Source: Actinomadura sp. DC4 (lineage in GTDB: Bacteria > Actinomycetota > Actinomycetes > Streptosporangiales > Streptosporangiaceae). From it: a stretch of DNA of 64,000 nt. The position numbers and the translations under genes were made by a program. The DNA lies in assembly GCF_030406325.1 (NCBI RefSeq), contig NZ_JAUEQY010000025.1, forward strand, positions 1-64,000. Direction: 5' to 3'. The notes beneath the pieces are model-generated. The model searched no databases and was not told where the DNA came from. It saw only the letters and a program-made list of their open reading frames with translations. Shown piece after piece: positions 16,903 to 26,149 of this stretch; the stretch's first letter is position 1; every line of letters starts with the position of its first letter.

Positions 16903-17762
16903 GCGCCCTCATCGAGTACCTGTTGTCCGGGGTGGCGGTCGGGTGCGGTTTCGCGCTGGTCGCGAGCGGCCTGGTGGTGATCCACCGGGTGACCCAGGTG
17001 GTGAACATCGCGCAGGGCATGTTCGCCGTGGTCGCGGGGCTGACGGCCGGTTCGCTGCTGGCGTCCGGCCTGCCGCACGGTGTCGCCGAGGCCGCCGCGG
17101 TGCTCGTCGCGGGCGCGGCCGGCCTGCTCGTCGGCGTCGCGGCGACCGGGAAGCCCGGCACGGCCCCGCTGTCCGCGCTGATCGTCACGCTCGGGCTCGG
17201 CTTCATCGCGTACGCGGTCGAGATCATGGTGTGGGACGACAACCCGCACTCCTTCGCCGGGCTCGGCGGCGCCGTGACGATCGCGGGCGCCCGCATCCAG
17301 AAACAGTCGTTCCTGGTCATCGTCGTCGCCGCCGCGGTGTTCGTCCTGCTGGCGCTGTTCTTCGGCCGGACGTACCTGGGCAAGGCGCTGACCGCGTGCG
17401 CGGACAACCCGTACGCCGCGCGGGCCGTGGGCATGAACGTCACCCGGATGGGCCTGGTCGCCTTCGCGCTCGGGGGCCTGCTCGGCGGCACCGCGGGTGT
17501 GCTGCTCACCCCCCTGCAGCCCATCTCGTACAACAGCGACGTCCTGCTCATCACCAACGGGTTCGCCGCGGCCGTGCTGGGCGGGCTCACCCGGCCGGGC
17601 GTCGCGCTCGGCGGCGCGCTGACGCTCGGCGTGGCCGAGGCCCTGGTCGCCGGCTACTACGAGGCGTCCTACCAGACCGTCGTCGCCCTCGCCCTCATGC
17701 TGACGATCATGGTGTGGCGCGCCTCGCGCCGGACCACGCTCCAGGAAGAGGCCGCACGGTGA
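16899..17762 (+). CDS. Branched-chain-type ABC permease (LivH-like)
   Basis: 287-aa polytopic membrane protein starting at GTG 16899. It carries the LivH opening ALVASGLVVIHRVTQVVNIAQG and the ATPase-contact segment ALTACADNPYAARAVGMNV. About eight hydrophobic helices are visible. The final conserved loop is AAAVLGGLTRPGVALGGAL. It overlaps both neighbours by 4 bp. Confidence 0.93.
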   Translation: MSALIEYLLSGVAVGCGFALVASGLVVIHRVTQVVNIAQGMFAVVAGLTAGSLLASGLPHGVAEAAAVLVAGAAGLLVGVAATGKPGTAPLSALIVTLGLGFIAYAVEIMVWDDNPHSFAGLGGAVTIAGARIQKQSFLVIVVAAAVFVLLALFFGRTYLGKALTACADNPYAARAVGMNVTRMGLVAFALGGLLGGTAGVLLTPLQPISYNSDVLLITNGFAAAVLGGLTRPGVALGGALTLGVAEALVAGYYEASYQTVVALALMLTIMVWRASRRTTLQEEAAR

Positions 17763-18811
17763 AACAGCCCCTGTCCTCCCGGATCTCCGCGCGGTTCGTC
17801 ACCACCACCGTGGTGGCGGTGGCCGCGCTGCTCGCGCCCCTCGTGCTCACCGGGTCCCAGGTCTCGGTGTACGTCCTCCTGCTGCTCGCGGCGACGGTGG
17901 CCACCGGCCTCTCCATGCTGATGGGGTACGCCGGGCAGGTCTCCCTGGGCCAGGCGTCGTTCTACCTGATCGGGGGGTACACGGCGGCGCTGATGGCCAC
18001 GCACGGGCTGCCGACGTGGCTGGGGCTGCTGGCCGCCCCGGTGGCCGCCGCCGGGATCGCCGCGCTGGTGGGCATCCCGCTGCTGCGGCTGCGCGGGCAC
18101 CAGCTCGCCTTCGCCACGCTGGCCATCCAGCTCATCCTGCTCAGTCTGGCCGGCCGGCAGGAGTGGGCCGGCGGCGACATCGGCCTGCAGGGCGTGCCGC
18201 GCCTGGAGATCGCCGGGTATGAGTTCGCCGGCGACGTCTCCTACGCCTACCTCGCCCTCGCCGCGCTGGCCCTGGTCGTGCTCGTCACCCGCAACGTCGT
18301 GGCGTCGCGGCCGGGACGCGGCCTGCGCGCGCTCGCCACCAGCGAGGTCGCCGCGGCGTCGTCCGGCGTGCCGGTGCCGGCGTACAAGCAGGCGGTGTTC
18401 AGCCTGTCGGCCGGCTACGCCGGGCTGGCCGGCGGCATCTACGCCTTCTACATCGGCTACGTCGCGCCCGGGTCCTTCCCGGTGCTGCAGTCGTTCGAGT
18501 ACGTCGTGATGGTCGCGGTCGGCGGCGCGGGCACGGTCTGGGGCGCGCTGGCCGGCGCGACCGCGATCACGCTGCTCGTCCAGGTGCTGAACAACGTCGG
18601 GACGATGGGCGGAATGCCCGCCGAGGCCCCGACCATCCTGTCGTACGCGGTCTACGGCGTGCTCCTCGTGCTGGTCGTGCTCTTCCTGCCCCGCGGGCTC
18701 GCGCCGAGCGTCGCCGGATGGTGGGGACGCCGCGCCGCGCGCCGCCGCCCGCCCCCGGGTGACCCGTCCGCTCCCGCCCCCGCCGATCTCACCGGCACCG
18801 CGATCACCTGA
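17759..18811 (+). CDS. Branched-chain-type ABC permease (LivM-like)
   Basis: 350 aa from GTG 17759 (VKQPLSSRISARF), overlapping livH as GTGA. LivM hallmarks are SMLMGYAGQVSLGQASFYLIGGY, in part as GYAGQVSLGQASFY, LRLRGHQLAFATLA and the loop VMVAVGGAGTVWGALAGA. A basic, proline-rich C-terminal tail follows the last helix. It completes the first branched-chain-type importer. Confidence 0.92.
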   Translation: MKQPLSSRISARFVTTTVVAVAALLAPLVLTGSQVSVYVLLLLAATVATGLSMLMGYAGQVSLGQASFYLIGGYTAALMATHGLPTWLGLLAAPVAAAGIAALVGIPLLRLRGHQLAFATLAIQLILLSLAGRQEWAGGDIGLQGVPRLEIAGYEFAGDVSYAYLALAALALVVLVTRNVVASRPGRGLRALATSEVAAASSGVPVPAYKQAVFSLSAGYAGLAGGIYAFYIGYVAPGSFPVLQSFEYVVMVAVGGAGTVWGALAGATAITLLVQVLNNVGTMGGMPAEAPTILSYAVYGVLLVLVVLFLPRGLAPSVAGWWGRRAARRRPPPGDPSAPAPADLTGTAIT

Positions 18812-18827
18812 GAGGAACCCCAGCGAA

Positions 18828-19745
18828 ATGACACAGCCCATCACCGTCGACCTGACCGGGAAGTCCGCCGTCGTCACCGGCGCCGGTCGTGGCCTCGGCC
18901 TGGCGTACGCGACGGCGCTGGCGCGGGCCGGCGCCTCGGTCGTGGTCAACGACGTCGACGGCGCGGCCGCCCAGGACGCGGCGAAGGGCATCCGCGCGGC
19001 CGGTGGCGAGGCCGTGGCCGAGGCCGGCCCGGTCGGCTCCGCCGAGGTCGCCGACCGCCTGGTCGCGCGGGCCGTCGAGGCGTACGGCCGGCTCGACGTC
19101 ATGGTCACCAACGCGGGCATCCTGCGCGACCACGTCCTGTGGAAGATGACGGACGAGGAGTTCGACGCGGTCATCGGCGTGCACCTGCGCGGCACCTTCA
19201 CGTGTGCGCGCGCCGCCGCCGTACGGCTGCGCGAGCAGGGCGAGGGCGGCACGCTCATCCTCGTCGGCTCTCCTGCCGGGCAGCGCGGCAACTTCGGCCA
19301 GACCAACTACTCCGCTGCCAAGGCCGGCATCGCGGCGATGGCCCGTACCTGGTCGATGGAGCTGGCGCGGGCGAACGTCACGGTGAACGCGATCGTCCCG
19401 GTGGCCGCCACGGCGATGACCGAGACGATCCCGGCGTTCGCCCCCTACGTCGAGGCCCACCGGCACGGCGCCGAGCTCCCGGACTTCCTGCGCAAGGGCG
19501 AGGGGTTCGGCACCGCCGAGGACTGCGCCGTCCTGGTGCCCTTCCTCGCCTCGGACGCCGCCCGCGAGATCACCGGGCAGTGCGTCGGGATCGGCGGCGA
19601 CAAGCTCGCGCTGTGGTCGCATCCGCAGGAGGTGTCGATCGCGTACGCCGACGGCGGGTGGACACCGGAGTCCATCGCCGCTGCGTGGCCCACCTCGGTC
19701 GGCCGCGAGCCGGAGACCGTCGGCATCCCCGCTCCGGGGGCGTGA
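18828..19745 (+). CDS. SDR oxidoreductase (FabG/MFE-2-like)
   Basis: 305-aa NAD(P)-dependent short-chain dehydrogenase from ATG 18828. The cofactor motif TGAGRGLG is near residue 20, NAGILRD in the middle, and the catalytic set is Ser in LVGSPAG with YSAAKAG. The NAGILRD/VHLRGTF wording resembles the 3-hydroxyacyl-CoA dehydrogenase domain of multifunctional beta-oxidation enzymes. With the ligase and MaoC hydratase two and three genes on, it could oxidise a 3-hydroxyacyl-CoA. The exact substrate is unknown. It starts 16 nt after livM. Confidence 0.88.
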   Translation: MTQPITVDLTGKSAVVTGAGRGLGLAYATALARAGASVVVNDVDGAAAQDAAKGIRAAGGEAVAEAGPVGSAEVADRLVARAVEAYGRLDVMVTNAGILRDHVLWKMTDEEFDAVIGVHLRGTFTCARAAAVRLREQGEGGTLILVGSPAGQRGNFGQTNYSAAKAGIAAMARTWSMELARANVTVNAIVPVAATAMTETIPAFAPYVEAHRHGAELPDFLRKGEGFGTAEDCAVLVPFLASDAAREITGQCVGIGGDKLALWSHPQEVSIAYADGGWTPESIAAAWPTSVGREPETVGIPAPGA

Positions 19746-20633
19746 ATGGACGTCGCCGGACTGACCGCGATCGACGTGCACACCCACGCGGAGGTCTCCT
19801 CTCGCGGCGGCGCGTCCCTCGACGACGCGCTGCACGACGCCTCCAGCGCGTACTTCAAGGTCGACAAGGGGGCGCGCAAGCCGACCCTGGAGGAGATGGC
19901 GGCCTACTACCGCGAGCGGAAGATGGCCGCGGTGGTGTTCACCGTGGACGCCGAGCACGCCACCGGTACCCCGCCGGTGCCGAACGAGGAGGTCGCCGAG
20001 GCCGCCGCCGCCAACCCCGACGTGCTCATCCCGTTCGCCTCGATCGACCCGTTCCGCGGCAAGGCCGGCGTACGGCAGGCGCGCCGCCTGGTCGAGGAGT
20101 ACGGCGTCAAGGGATTCAAGTTCCACCCGAACATCCAGGGCTTCTTCCCCGACGACCGCCTCGCGTACGGGCTGTACGAGGCGATCGAGGAGCTCGGCGC
20201 GATCGCGCTGTTCCACACCGGGCAGACCGGCATCGGCGCGGGCCTTCCCGGCGGCGGGGGCATCCGGCTGAAGTACTCCGACCCGATGCGCGTGGACGAC
20301 GTCGCGGTCGACTTCCCCGCGATGCCGATCATCCTCGCCCATCCGTCCTTCCCCTGGCAGGACGCGGCGCTGAGCGTCGCCACCCACAAGCCGACGGTGT
20401 ACATCGACCTGTCCGGCTGGTCGCCGAAGTACTTCCCGCCCCAGCTCGTGCGGTACGCCAACAGCCTGCTGCAGGACAAGGTGCTGTTCGGCTCGGACTA
20501 TCCGGTGATCAGCCCGGACCGCTGGCTCAAGGACTTCGCCGCGCTGCCGATGAAGGACGAGGTCCGTCCCAAGATTCTCAAGCACAACGCGGCACGACTG
20601 CTCGGCCTGCTCCCCGACCGGCCGACCTCCTGA
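19746..20633 (+). CDS. Metal-dependent amidohydrolase (amidohydrolase_2 family)
   Basis: 295-aa TIM-barrel hydrolase or decarboxylase whose ATG directly follows the SDR stop. Metal-ligand motifs are DVHTHAEV near residue 12, a conserved Lys/His region GFKFHPNIQGF, AHPSFPW, and FGSDYPVISPDRW with the catalytic Asp. The family includes ACMSD-type decarboxylases and ring-cleavage hydrolases, so decarboxylation or hydrolysis of the imported acid is plausible. Its place between an SDR and an acyl-CoA ligase is the only functional clue. Confidence 0.87.
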   Translation: MDVAGLTAIDVHTHAEVSSRGGASLDDALHDASSAYFKVDKGARKPTLEEMAAYYRERKMAAVVFTVDAEHATGTPPVPNEEVAEAAAANPDVLIPFASIDPFRGKAGVRQARRLVEEYGVKGFKFHPNIQGFFPDDRLAYGLYEAIEELGAIALFHTGQTGIGAGLPGGGGIRLKYSDPMRVDDVAVDFPAMPIILAHPSFPWQDAALSVATHKPTVYIDLSGWSPKYFPPQLVRYANSLLQDKVLFGSDYPVISPDRWLKDFAALPMKDEVRPKILKHNAARLLGLLPDRPTS

Positions 20634-20645
20634 GACAGGTACACG

Positions 20646-22139
20646 ATGCGCAACCAAGGCCTCGGCTCGTGGCCCGTACGACGAGCCCGCAAGACCCCCC
20701 GTCACACCGCGCTGATCCAGGACGGCACGCCCCTCACGTACGCGGGGCTGCGCGACCGCGTCGTCCGCCTCGCGCACGCGCTGCGGGGGCTGGGCGTCGA
20801 GCCCGGCGACCGGGTCGCCTACCTCGGCTTCAACCATCCGTCGTTCCTGGAGACGCTGTTCGCCACCGGGATGCTGGGCGGGGTGTTCGTCCCGCTCAAC
20901 GCGCGGCTGGCCGGCCCGGAGATCGCCTACCAGCTCACCGACTCCGGCGCGTCGGTGCTCATCCACGCCCCGACCCACGCCGAGCTGGTGGCCGGCGTGA
21001 CGGGGCCGAGGAAGATCGCTATGGAGGAGTACGAGCGGCTGCCGTGCGCGCGGGACGGCGAGCCGATCGACGTGCCGGTGACGCTCGACGACCCCTGCAT
21101 GATCATGTACACGTCCGGGACCACCGGGCGGCCCAAGGGCGCGGTCCTCACCCACGGCAACATCACGTGGAACGCCGTCAACGTCCTGATCGACCACGAC
21201 CTGATCGCGGGCGAGGTCGCGCTCGTGTCCGCGCCGCTGTTCCACACCGCCGGGCTCAACATGCTCACGCTGCCGGTGCTGCTCAAGGGCGGCACCTGCG
21301 TGCTGACCTCCGGTTTCGACCCCGACGCCACCTTCGACCTGATCGAACGGCACCGGGTCACCTTCATGTTCGGGGTGCCGGCGATGTTCCAGGCCGTGGC
21401 GCGCTCCTCCCGGTGGCAGGCGGCGGACCTGTCCTCGCTGCGGCTGCTGACCTGCGGCGGCTCCCCGGTCCCCGCGTCGCTCATCGCCGCCTACCAGGAG
21501 CGTGGCCTGACGTTCCTGCAGGGCTACGGCATGACCGAGGCCGCGCCCGGCACGCTCTTCCTCGACGCGGCGCACGCGGTGTCGAAGGCGGGCTCGGCCG
21601 GCGTGCCGCACTTCTTCACCGACGTCAGGGTGGTCGGGCCGGACCTGGAGGAGGTGCCGACCGGCGAGCCCGGCGAGGTCGTGGTCAAGGGGCCGCACGT
21701 CATGCCCGGCTACTGGGGCCTGCCGGAGGAGACCGCGCGGTCCTTCACCGACGGATGGTTCCGTACGGGCGACGCCGCTCGCCTCGACGCGGATGGGTAC
21801 GCCTACATCGTCGACCGGATCAAGGACGTGATCATCTCCGGCGGGGAGAACGTCTACCCCGCCGAGGTGGAGAACGCCCTGCTCGCCGACCCCGACGTCC
21901 TGGAGTGCGCGGTCATCGGCGTCCCGGACGAGCGCTGGGGCGAGACCGGCCGCGCCATCGTCGTGCCCCGCCCCGGTTCGGGGCTGACCGCCGAGCGCGT
22001 CCTCGGCGGGCTGTCGGGCCGGCTCGCCAAGTACAAGGTCCCCGCGTCGGTCGTCTTCGCCGACGCGATCCCCCGCAACGGGACCGGCAAGATCCTCAAG
22101 GCGCGCCTGCGCGAGATGTACGGAACGGAGCCATCATGA
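20646..22139 (+). CDS. AMP-dependent acyl-CoA ligase
   Basis: 497-aa ANL-superfamily ligase from ATG 20646. It activates a carboxylic acid as acyl-AMP and then acyl-CoA. Motifs are MYTSGTTGRPKGAVLTHGN (P-loop), QGYGMTEAAPG, DGWFRTGDAARLDADGYAY and GGENVYPAEVE. The C-terminal catalytic Lys lies in GTGKILKARLR. The length is typical of medium-chain or aromatic acid ligases. It overlaps the MaoC gene by 4 bp (ATGA), so the two products probably work in sequence. Confidence 0.92.
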   Translation: MRNQGLGSWPVRRARKTPRHTALIQDGTPLTYAGLRDRVVRLAHALRGLGVEPGDRVAYLGFNHPSFLETLFATGMLGGVFVPLNARLAGPEIAYQLTDSGASVLIHAPTHAELVAGVTGPRKIAMEEYERLPCARDGEPIDVPVTLDDPCMIMYTSGTTGRPKGAVLTHGNITWNAVNVLIDHDLIAGEVALVSAPLFHTAGLNMLTLPVLLKGGTCVLTSGFDPDATFDLIERHRVTFMFGVPAMFQAVARSSRWQAADLSSLRLLTCGGSPVPASLIAAYQERGLTFLQGYGMTEAAPGTLFLDAAHAVSKAGSAGVPHFFTDVRVVGPDLEEVPTGEPGEVVVKGPHVMPGYWGLPEETARSFTDGWFRTGDAARLDADGYAYIVDRIKDVIISGGENVYPAEVENALLADPDVLECAVIGVPDERWGETGRAIVVPRPGSGLTAERVLGGLSGRLAKYKVPASVVFADAIPRNGTGKILKARLREMYGTEPS

Positions 22140-22585
22140 AGGTGCACATCGACGAACTCGCCGGGCTCGTGGGCAAGGATCTGGGCGACAGCAACTGGAT
22201 CACCGTCTCCCAGGGACGGATCGACACCTTCGCCGACGCGACCGATGACCACCAGTGGATCCACGTGGACGCCGGGAAGGCCGCGCAGGGTCCGTTCGGC
22301 GGCACGATCGCGCACGGATACCTCACCCTGTCGCTGTTCATCCCGCTGTTCTCCGGCCTGCTCGACGTCTCCGGCGTCACGACGAAGGTCAACTACGGGC
22401 TCAACAAGGTGCGCTTCCCCGCTCCCGTGCCGGCCGGCGCCCGGATCCGCCTCACCGCCGTGATCGCCTCCGTGGAGGAGGTGGCCGGCGACGGGACGCA
22501 GGTCACGCTCGACGGCGTCATCGAGATCGAGGGCCGGGACAAACCGGCGTGCGTCCTGCAGAGCGTGCTGCGGTTCTACCGCTGA
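22136..22585 (+). CDS. MaoC-like (R)-specific enoyl-CoA hydratase
   Basis: 149-aa single hotdog domain from ATG 22136. The hydratase-2 motif DATDDHQWIHVD supplies the catalytic Asp/His, followed by GPFGGTIAHGYLTLSL. It would hydrate a trans-2-enoyl-CoA made from the ligase product, handing a 3-hydroxyacyl-CoA to the SDR upstream. It is the last gene of the operon. The next gene is convergent, 18 nt away. Confidence 0.92.
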   Translation: MKVHIDELAGLVGKDLGDSNWITVSQGRIDTFADATDDHQWIHVDAGKAAQGPFGGTIAHGYLTLSLFIPLFSGLLDVSGVTTKVNYGLNKVRFPAPVPAGARIRLTAVIASVEEVAGDGTQVTLDGVIEIEGRDKPACVLQSVLRFYR

Positions 22586-22603
22586 GGCCGCGTCAGGCCC
22601 TGG

Positions 22604-23275
22604 TCAGGGCGCCGGGCGGGCGCCGGCGCCGGTCAGGTAGGCGACGGTCATCTCGCCGACCATGGTCCGGTGCCGGGCGCGGTGCTCGGGCGCGGTCAGG
22701 TCGCGGCCGAACAGGGCGCCGAAGGTGTGCTGGTTGGAGATGCGGAAGAAACAGAACGAGCTGATCATCATGTGCACGTCGATCGCGTCGGCGCCGGTGA
22801 CGAAGTCCCCGCTCGCGCGCCCGGCGTCGAGGATGCGGGAGATCAGGTCGGTGACGGGCGCGCCGAGGTTCACCAGGGCCTCGGAGCGGCGGAGGCGCTC
22901 GGCCCGGTGGATGTTCTCGATGCTGACCAGCTTGATGAAGTCCTGGTGGGCGTCGTGGTGGTCGAAGGTCAGCTCGGCGAGCGTGCGGATCGCCTCGACC
23001 GGCGCCAGGTGCTCCACGTCGATGGTCGCCTCCGCGGCGCGTACCTCGGCGTAGGCCTTCTCCAGCACCGCGACGTAGAGGTTCTCCTTGCCACCGAAGT
23101 AGTAGTAGATCATCCGCTTGGTCGTGCGCATGAGCGCGGCGATCTCGTCGACGCGGGCGCCGGCGTACCCCTGCCGCGCGAACTCCCGCCGGGCCACCTC
23201 GAGGATCTCCGCCTTGGTGCGGTCGGCGTCGCGGCGGCGTTCCTCCGACGCGGGAGTGGCGGGCTGGGAGGACAT
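22604..23275 (-). CDS. TetR-family regulator
   Basis: 223 aa from ATG 23273-23275. The N-terminal HTH is complete: AKAEILEVARREFARQGYAG is close to the visible text (TKAEILEVARREFARQGYAG), then VDEIAALMRTTKRMIYYYFG. The ligand-binding half carries DHHDAHQDFIKLVSIENIHR, which resembles regulators of fatty or aromatic acid genes. It may control the convergent operon or the alpha/beta hydrolase just upstream on the same strand. No clear operator was found. Confidence 0.9.
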   Translation of the reverse strand: MSSQPATPASEERRRDADRTKAEILEVARREFARQGYAGARVDEIAALMRTTKRMIYYYFGGKENLYVAVLEKAYAEVRAAEATIDVEHLAPVEAIRTLAELTFDHHDAHQDFIKLVSIENIHRAERLRRSEALVNLGAPVTDLISRILDAGRASGDFVTGADAIDVHMMISSFCFFRISNQHTFGALFGRDLTAPEHRARHRTMVGEMTVAYLTGAGARPAP

Positions 23276-23340
23276 GGGACTCCACAGAGGCAGCGGGTCA
23301 CGGGCGGTACATCATCCTATTCGCCCGGCCCCACCCCGGG

Positions 23341-24306
23341 TCAGGCGACGGCCAGCGCGCGGCGGAGGAACGCGATGGCCTGGCCGATCGCCTCCTCGGC
23401 GGCGAGGGTGTTCCGCAGCGGGTTCAGGCCGACGAAGTCGTGGATGATCCCGGCGTAACGCACGGTCGTGACGGGCACCCCGGCCTGGCGGAGCCTGGCC
23501 GCGTACGCCTCGCCCTCGTCGCGGAGAACGTCCGCCTCCGCGACGATCACGAGCGCCCGCGGCAGGCCGGCGAGCTGCTCGAGGTCCGCGCGGAGCGGGG
23601 ACGCGGTGATCTGGGCGCGCTGGTCCGGGTCGGTCGTGTACTGGTCCCAGAACCACCGCATCGCCTCGCGGGCGAGGAAGTAGCCTTCCGCGAACCGCTC
23701 GTAGGAGCCGGTGTCGAACGCCGCGTTCGTCACGGGGTAGAAGAGCACCTGGGCGCGGAAGGACACGCCGCCCCGCTGCTTGGCGAGCAGGGTGGTGACC
23801 GTGGCCATGTTCCCGCCGACGGAGTCGCCGGCCACCGCGACGCGCGTGGTGTCGAGCCCGTGCTCCCCGCCGCTCGCCGCGATCCACCGGGCGACCGCGA
23901 AGACCTCCTCGATCGCCGTCGGGTACTTCGCCTCCGGAGAGAGGCTGTAGTCGGGGAAGACCACCGCGGCACCGGTGCCGGCGGCGATCTCCCGTACGAG
24001 CCGGTCGTGGGTCTGCGGGCCGCCGAAGACCCAGCCGAGCCCGTGCACGTAGAGGACCACGGGCAGGACGCCGATGGCACCCTCGGGCCGGATGATCCGC
24101 ACCCGTACCCGCCCGCCGGGCCCGCCGGGGACGGTCAGGTCGGCGACGCCGGCCTTGGCGGGCGCCGGCTGCGGGTCGGCCTGCAACTGGTCGACGATCG
24201 CGCGGCCCTCGGCCGGGGTCAGCTGGTGCAGGAAGGGCGGCCGGGCGTTCGCGTCGGCGAACGCCCGCGCCGCCTCCTCGAGAACGACAGGGGCAGGGTC
24301 GGACAT
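23341..24306 (-). CDS. Alpha/beta hydrolase (HSL/family IV esterase)
   Basis: 321-aa esterase/lipase without a signal peptide. The oxyanion motif is HGLGWVFGG (HGGG type with Gly-Leu), the nucleophile elbow GDSVGGN, the acid Asp in VIVAEADVLRDEG and the His in GIIHDFVG. This matches acetyl-esterase/hormone-sensitive lipase family IV. It may release an acyl group from the substrate of the upstream operon, but that is a guess from position only. It reads toward tetR with a 65-nt gap. Confidence 0.9.
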   Translation of the reverse strand: MSDPAPVVLEEAARAFADANARPPFLHQLTPAEGRAIVDQLQADPQPAPAKAGVADLTVPGGPGGRVRVRIIRPEGAIGVLPVVLYVHGLGWVFGGPQTHDRLVREIAAGTGAAVVFPDYSLSPEAKYPTAIEEVFAVARWIAASGGEHGLDTTRVAVAGDSVGGNMATVTTLLAKQRGGVSFRAQVLFYPVTNAAFDTGSYERFAEGYFLAREAMRWFWDQYTTDPDQRAQITASPLRADLEQLAGLPRALVIVAEADVLRDEGEAYAARLRQAGVPVTTVRYAGIIHDFVGLNPLRNTLAAEEAIGQAIAFLRRALAVA

Positions 24307-24333
24307 CTGACGACCTTTCGACGAATGGCTTGA

Positions 24334-25330
24334 TCAGTGCCCTGACCAGCGAAGACGGCCGGGCTCACCAGCGAAGGTACGACACGGCGACGGCGCCCGG
24401 ACGCCGATCGCCCGACGCCACGCGGTCAGCGCGGCCGGGGCAGCAGGCGGTCCGCGCGCGGTCGCGCCGGCGTGCCTCGACGCCTCCGCGTACGCGGCCT
24501 CGCCGACCAGATGGAGCGGCGTGCGTGTCGCCGGCTCGACGCCGGGCGCGCGAGCGGGGACTTCGTCGACGGACGCCGGCGCGATAGGCCGGACGCCGAC
24601 CGGGCCCGGCGCCGCGATCCGCTCCCGGCCCGCCGGGCCGGTCACCGGGAGACGGTCGCGGCGGATCTTACGGATCCCGGCGCGGAGCAGGACGCGTGCT
24701 CGCGGGTTCTCCGCCAGGCGGGCCGATGGGAGCGGCTTGGCCCGGCGGCCCATCTCCGGGGCCGGTTCCGGCCGGGCGCCGGCGAGCGGTATCTCGCCAC
24801 CGAGTGCGGCCAGATGGCCGGCGACGGCCGTCTCCTCCCGGTCCGCGCCGCCGGTGCCCGCGAGGTCTGGGCCGAGGCCGAGCGCCCCAGATGACGCACC
24901 GCTCCGGCGGCTCCTCGCCGAGCCGCGGCCACTCCCGCAGCGCGCCGACGTGCGGCAGATTCATGCCCTCGACCCCGGGGACGCGGACGAGCCCGCCGGT
25001 GGCGATCACGATCGCGCCGGCGTCGCTCTCCTCGGTCAGGCGGCCGCCCGCCTCGTCCCCGGCCGCGCGGGAGGACCGGCGGCTCCGCCGGTTCCTCCGC
25101 GCACCAGCCGAGGATCCGGCGGCGGACCGGGAACGCGGTCATCTTCGCGGCACCGCGGAACCACCCGCCGATCCACGGCTCCCGGTCGCCTGGTGCCGGT
25201 ACTACGACGGCGGGCGCGTGGTTCACCGCGCTCGGGCACGGCGCGAAGGCCCACCCCGGCGGCGGCTCGGGCTTCGCCGGGGCGCCGCGGTTCCAGCACC
25301 TCCTCGTGGGCGGCATCGAGTCGGCCATTG
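24334..25330 (-). pseudogene. Frameshifted, truncated flavin oxidoreductase (2,4-dienoyl-CoA reductase/OYE-like, FAD/NAD domain)
   Basis: No single frame covers this stretch, but three frames on the minus strand give consecutive pieces of one protein. Around 25200-25060 the text reads IGGWFRGAAKMTAFPVRRR and ILGWCAEEPAEP. Around 25040-24890 it reads AGAIVIATGGLVRVPGVEG then EEPPERCVIWG. Around 24880-24370 it reads APEMGRRAKPLPSARLAEN, RVLLRAGIRKI and HLVGEAAYAEASRHAG. These match in order the FAD/NADH half of old-yellow-enzyme-fused reductases. At least two frameshifts are needed, near 25040 and 24885. The N-terminal TIM barrel is absent, so it is a decayed remnant. Confidence 0.65.
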
Positions 25331-25387
25331 GCGCCGGGCCCTTCCGCCGCTGACGCCCTCCGGCGGCCGGGCCCCGGCCGCCGGAGG

Positions 25388-26149
25388 CTAGAGCCCCAGG
25401 TAGATGCGCCGGACGCGGACGTCGTCGCGGAGTTCGGCGGAGGTGCCGGTCATGGCGACCTCGCCGTTCTCCATGACGAGGCAGTCGCTGGTGGCCTCGA
25501 AGGTGAGCTTGGCGTTCTGCTCCACCAGCAGCAGGCTCAGCCCGTCGGCGCGCAGGCGCTGCAGGACGCCGAGAATGTCCTCCACCAGCTTGGGTGACAG
25601 GCCCATCGACGGCTCGTCCAGGAGCATCAGCCGCGGCCGGGCCATCAGGGCGCGCCCGACCGCCAGCATCTGCTGCTGGCCGCCGGACAGCGCGCCGGCC
25701 AGCCGGCCGCGCATCTCGGCCAGCACCGGGAACAGCGCGTACACCTCGGCGAGGCCGTCGCGTGTCTGTTCCCCGCGCCAGGAGCGGGCGTACGCCCCGA
25801 GCAGGAGGTTCTTCTCGACCGTCAGCCCGGGGAAGACGTGCCGGCCCTCGGGGACGTACCCGATGCCGTGGCGGACCACGTCGCGCGCCTTCACCCTGGT
25901 CAGGTCGGTCCCGCCGAAGCTGATCCGGCCGCCGCTGCGCGGCACCAGGCCCATCAGCGCCTTGAGCGTGGAGGTCTTGCCCGCGCCGTTGGCGCCGATG
26001 ATGCCCACCGCCTGCCCCGGGGCCACGGTGAACCCGATCGACCGCACCGCGCAGACCCCGCCGTAGTGCACCGACAGGTCCTCCACGGTGAGCGTGTCGC
26101 CCGTCGCGGACACCGGCTCCTCACCGGTCACGGCCGCCGGCTCGTTCAC
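25388..26149 (-). CDS. Branched-chain-type ABC ATPase (LivF-like), system 2
   Basis: 253 aa from GTG 26147-26149, overlapping the upstream fusion gene as GTGA; the frame reads further up but into that gene. Walker A GANGAGKTS, signature LSGGQQQMLAVGRAL, Walker B LMLLDEPSMGLSP and VEQNAKLTFEATSDCLVME are visible. It is the last gene of the long minus-strand catabolic operon that begins at 34376. Confidence 0.93.
   Translation of the reverse strand: MNEPAAVTGEEPVSATGDTLTVEDLSVHYGGVCAVRSIGFTVAPGQAVGIIGANGAGKTSTLKALMGLVPRSGGRISFGGTDLTRVKARDVVRHGIGYVPEGRHVFPGLTVEKNLLLGAYARSWRGEQTRDGLAEVYALFPVLAEMRGRLAGALSGGQQQMLAVGRALMARPRLMLLDEPSMGLSPKLVEDILGVLQRLRADGLSLLLVEQNAKLTFEATSDCLVMENGEVAMTGTSAELRDDVRVRRIYLGL

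Noticed and set aside
18804-21698. A 964-codon open frame on the minus strand opposite the SDR, amidohydrolase and ligase genes
   Set aside because: Its translation is a low-complexity mix of Arg, Gly, Asp and His with no family match, as expected from antisense of high-G+C codons. The plus-strand genes are certain.
24334-25330. Intact small genes on either strand in the flavin-oxidoreductase remnant
   Set aside because: The plus-strand frames have no family resemblance, and the minus-strand pieces join only as one broken gene.
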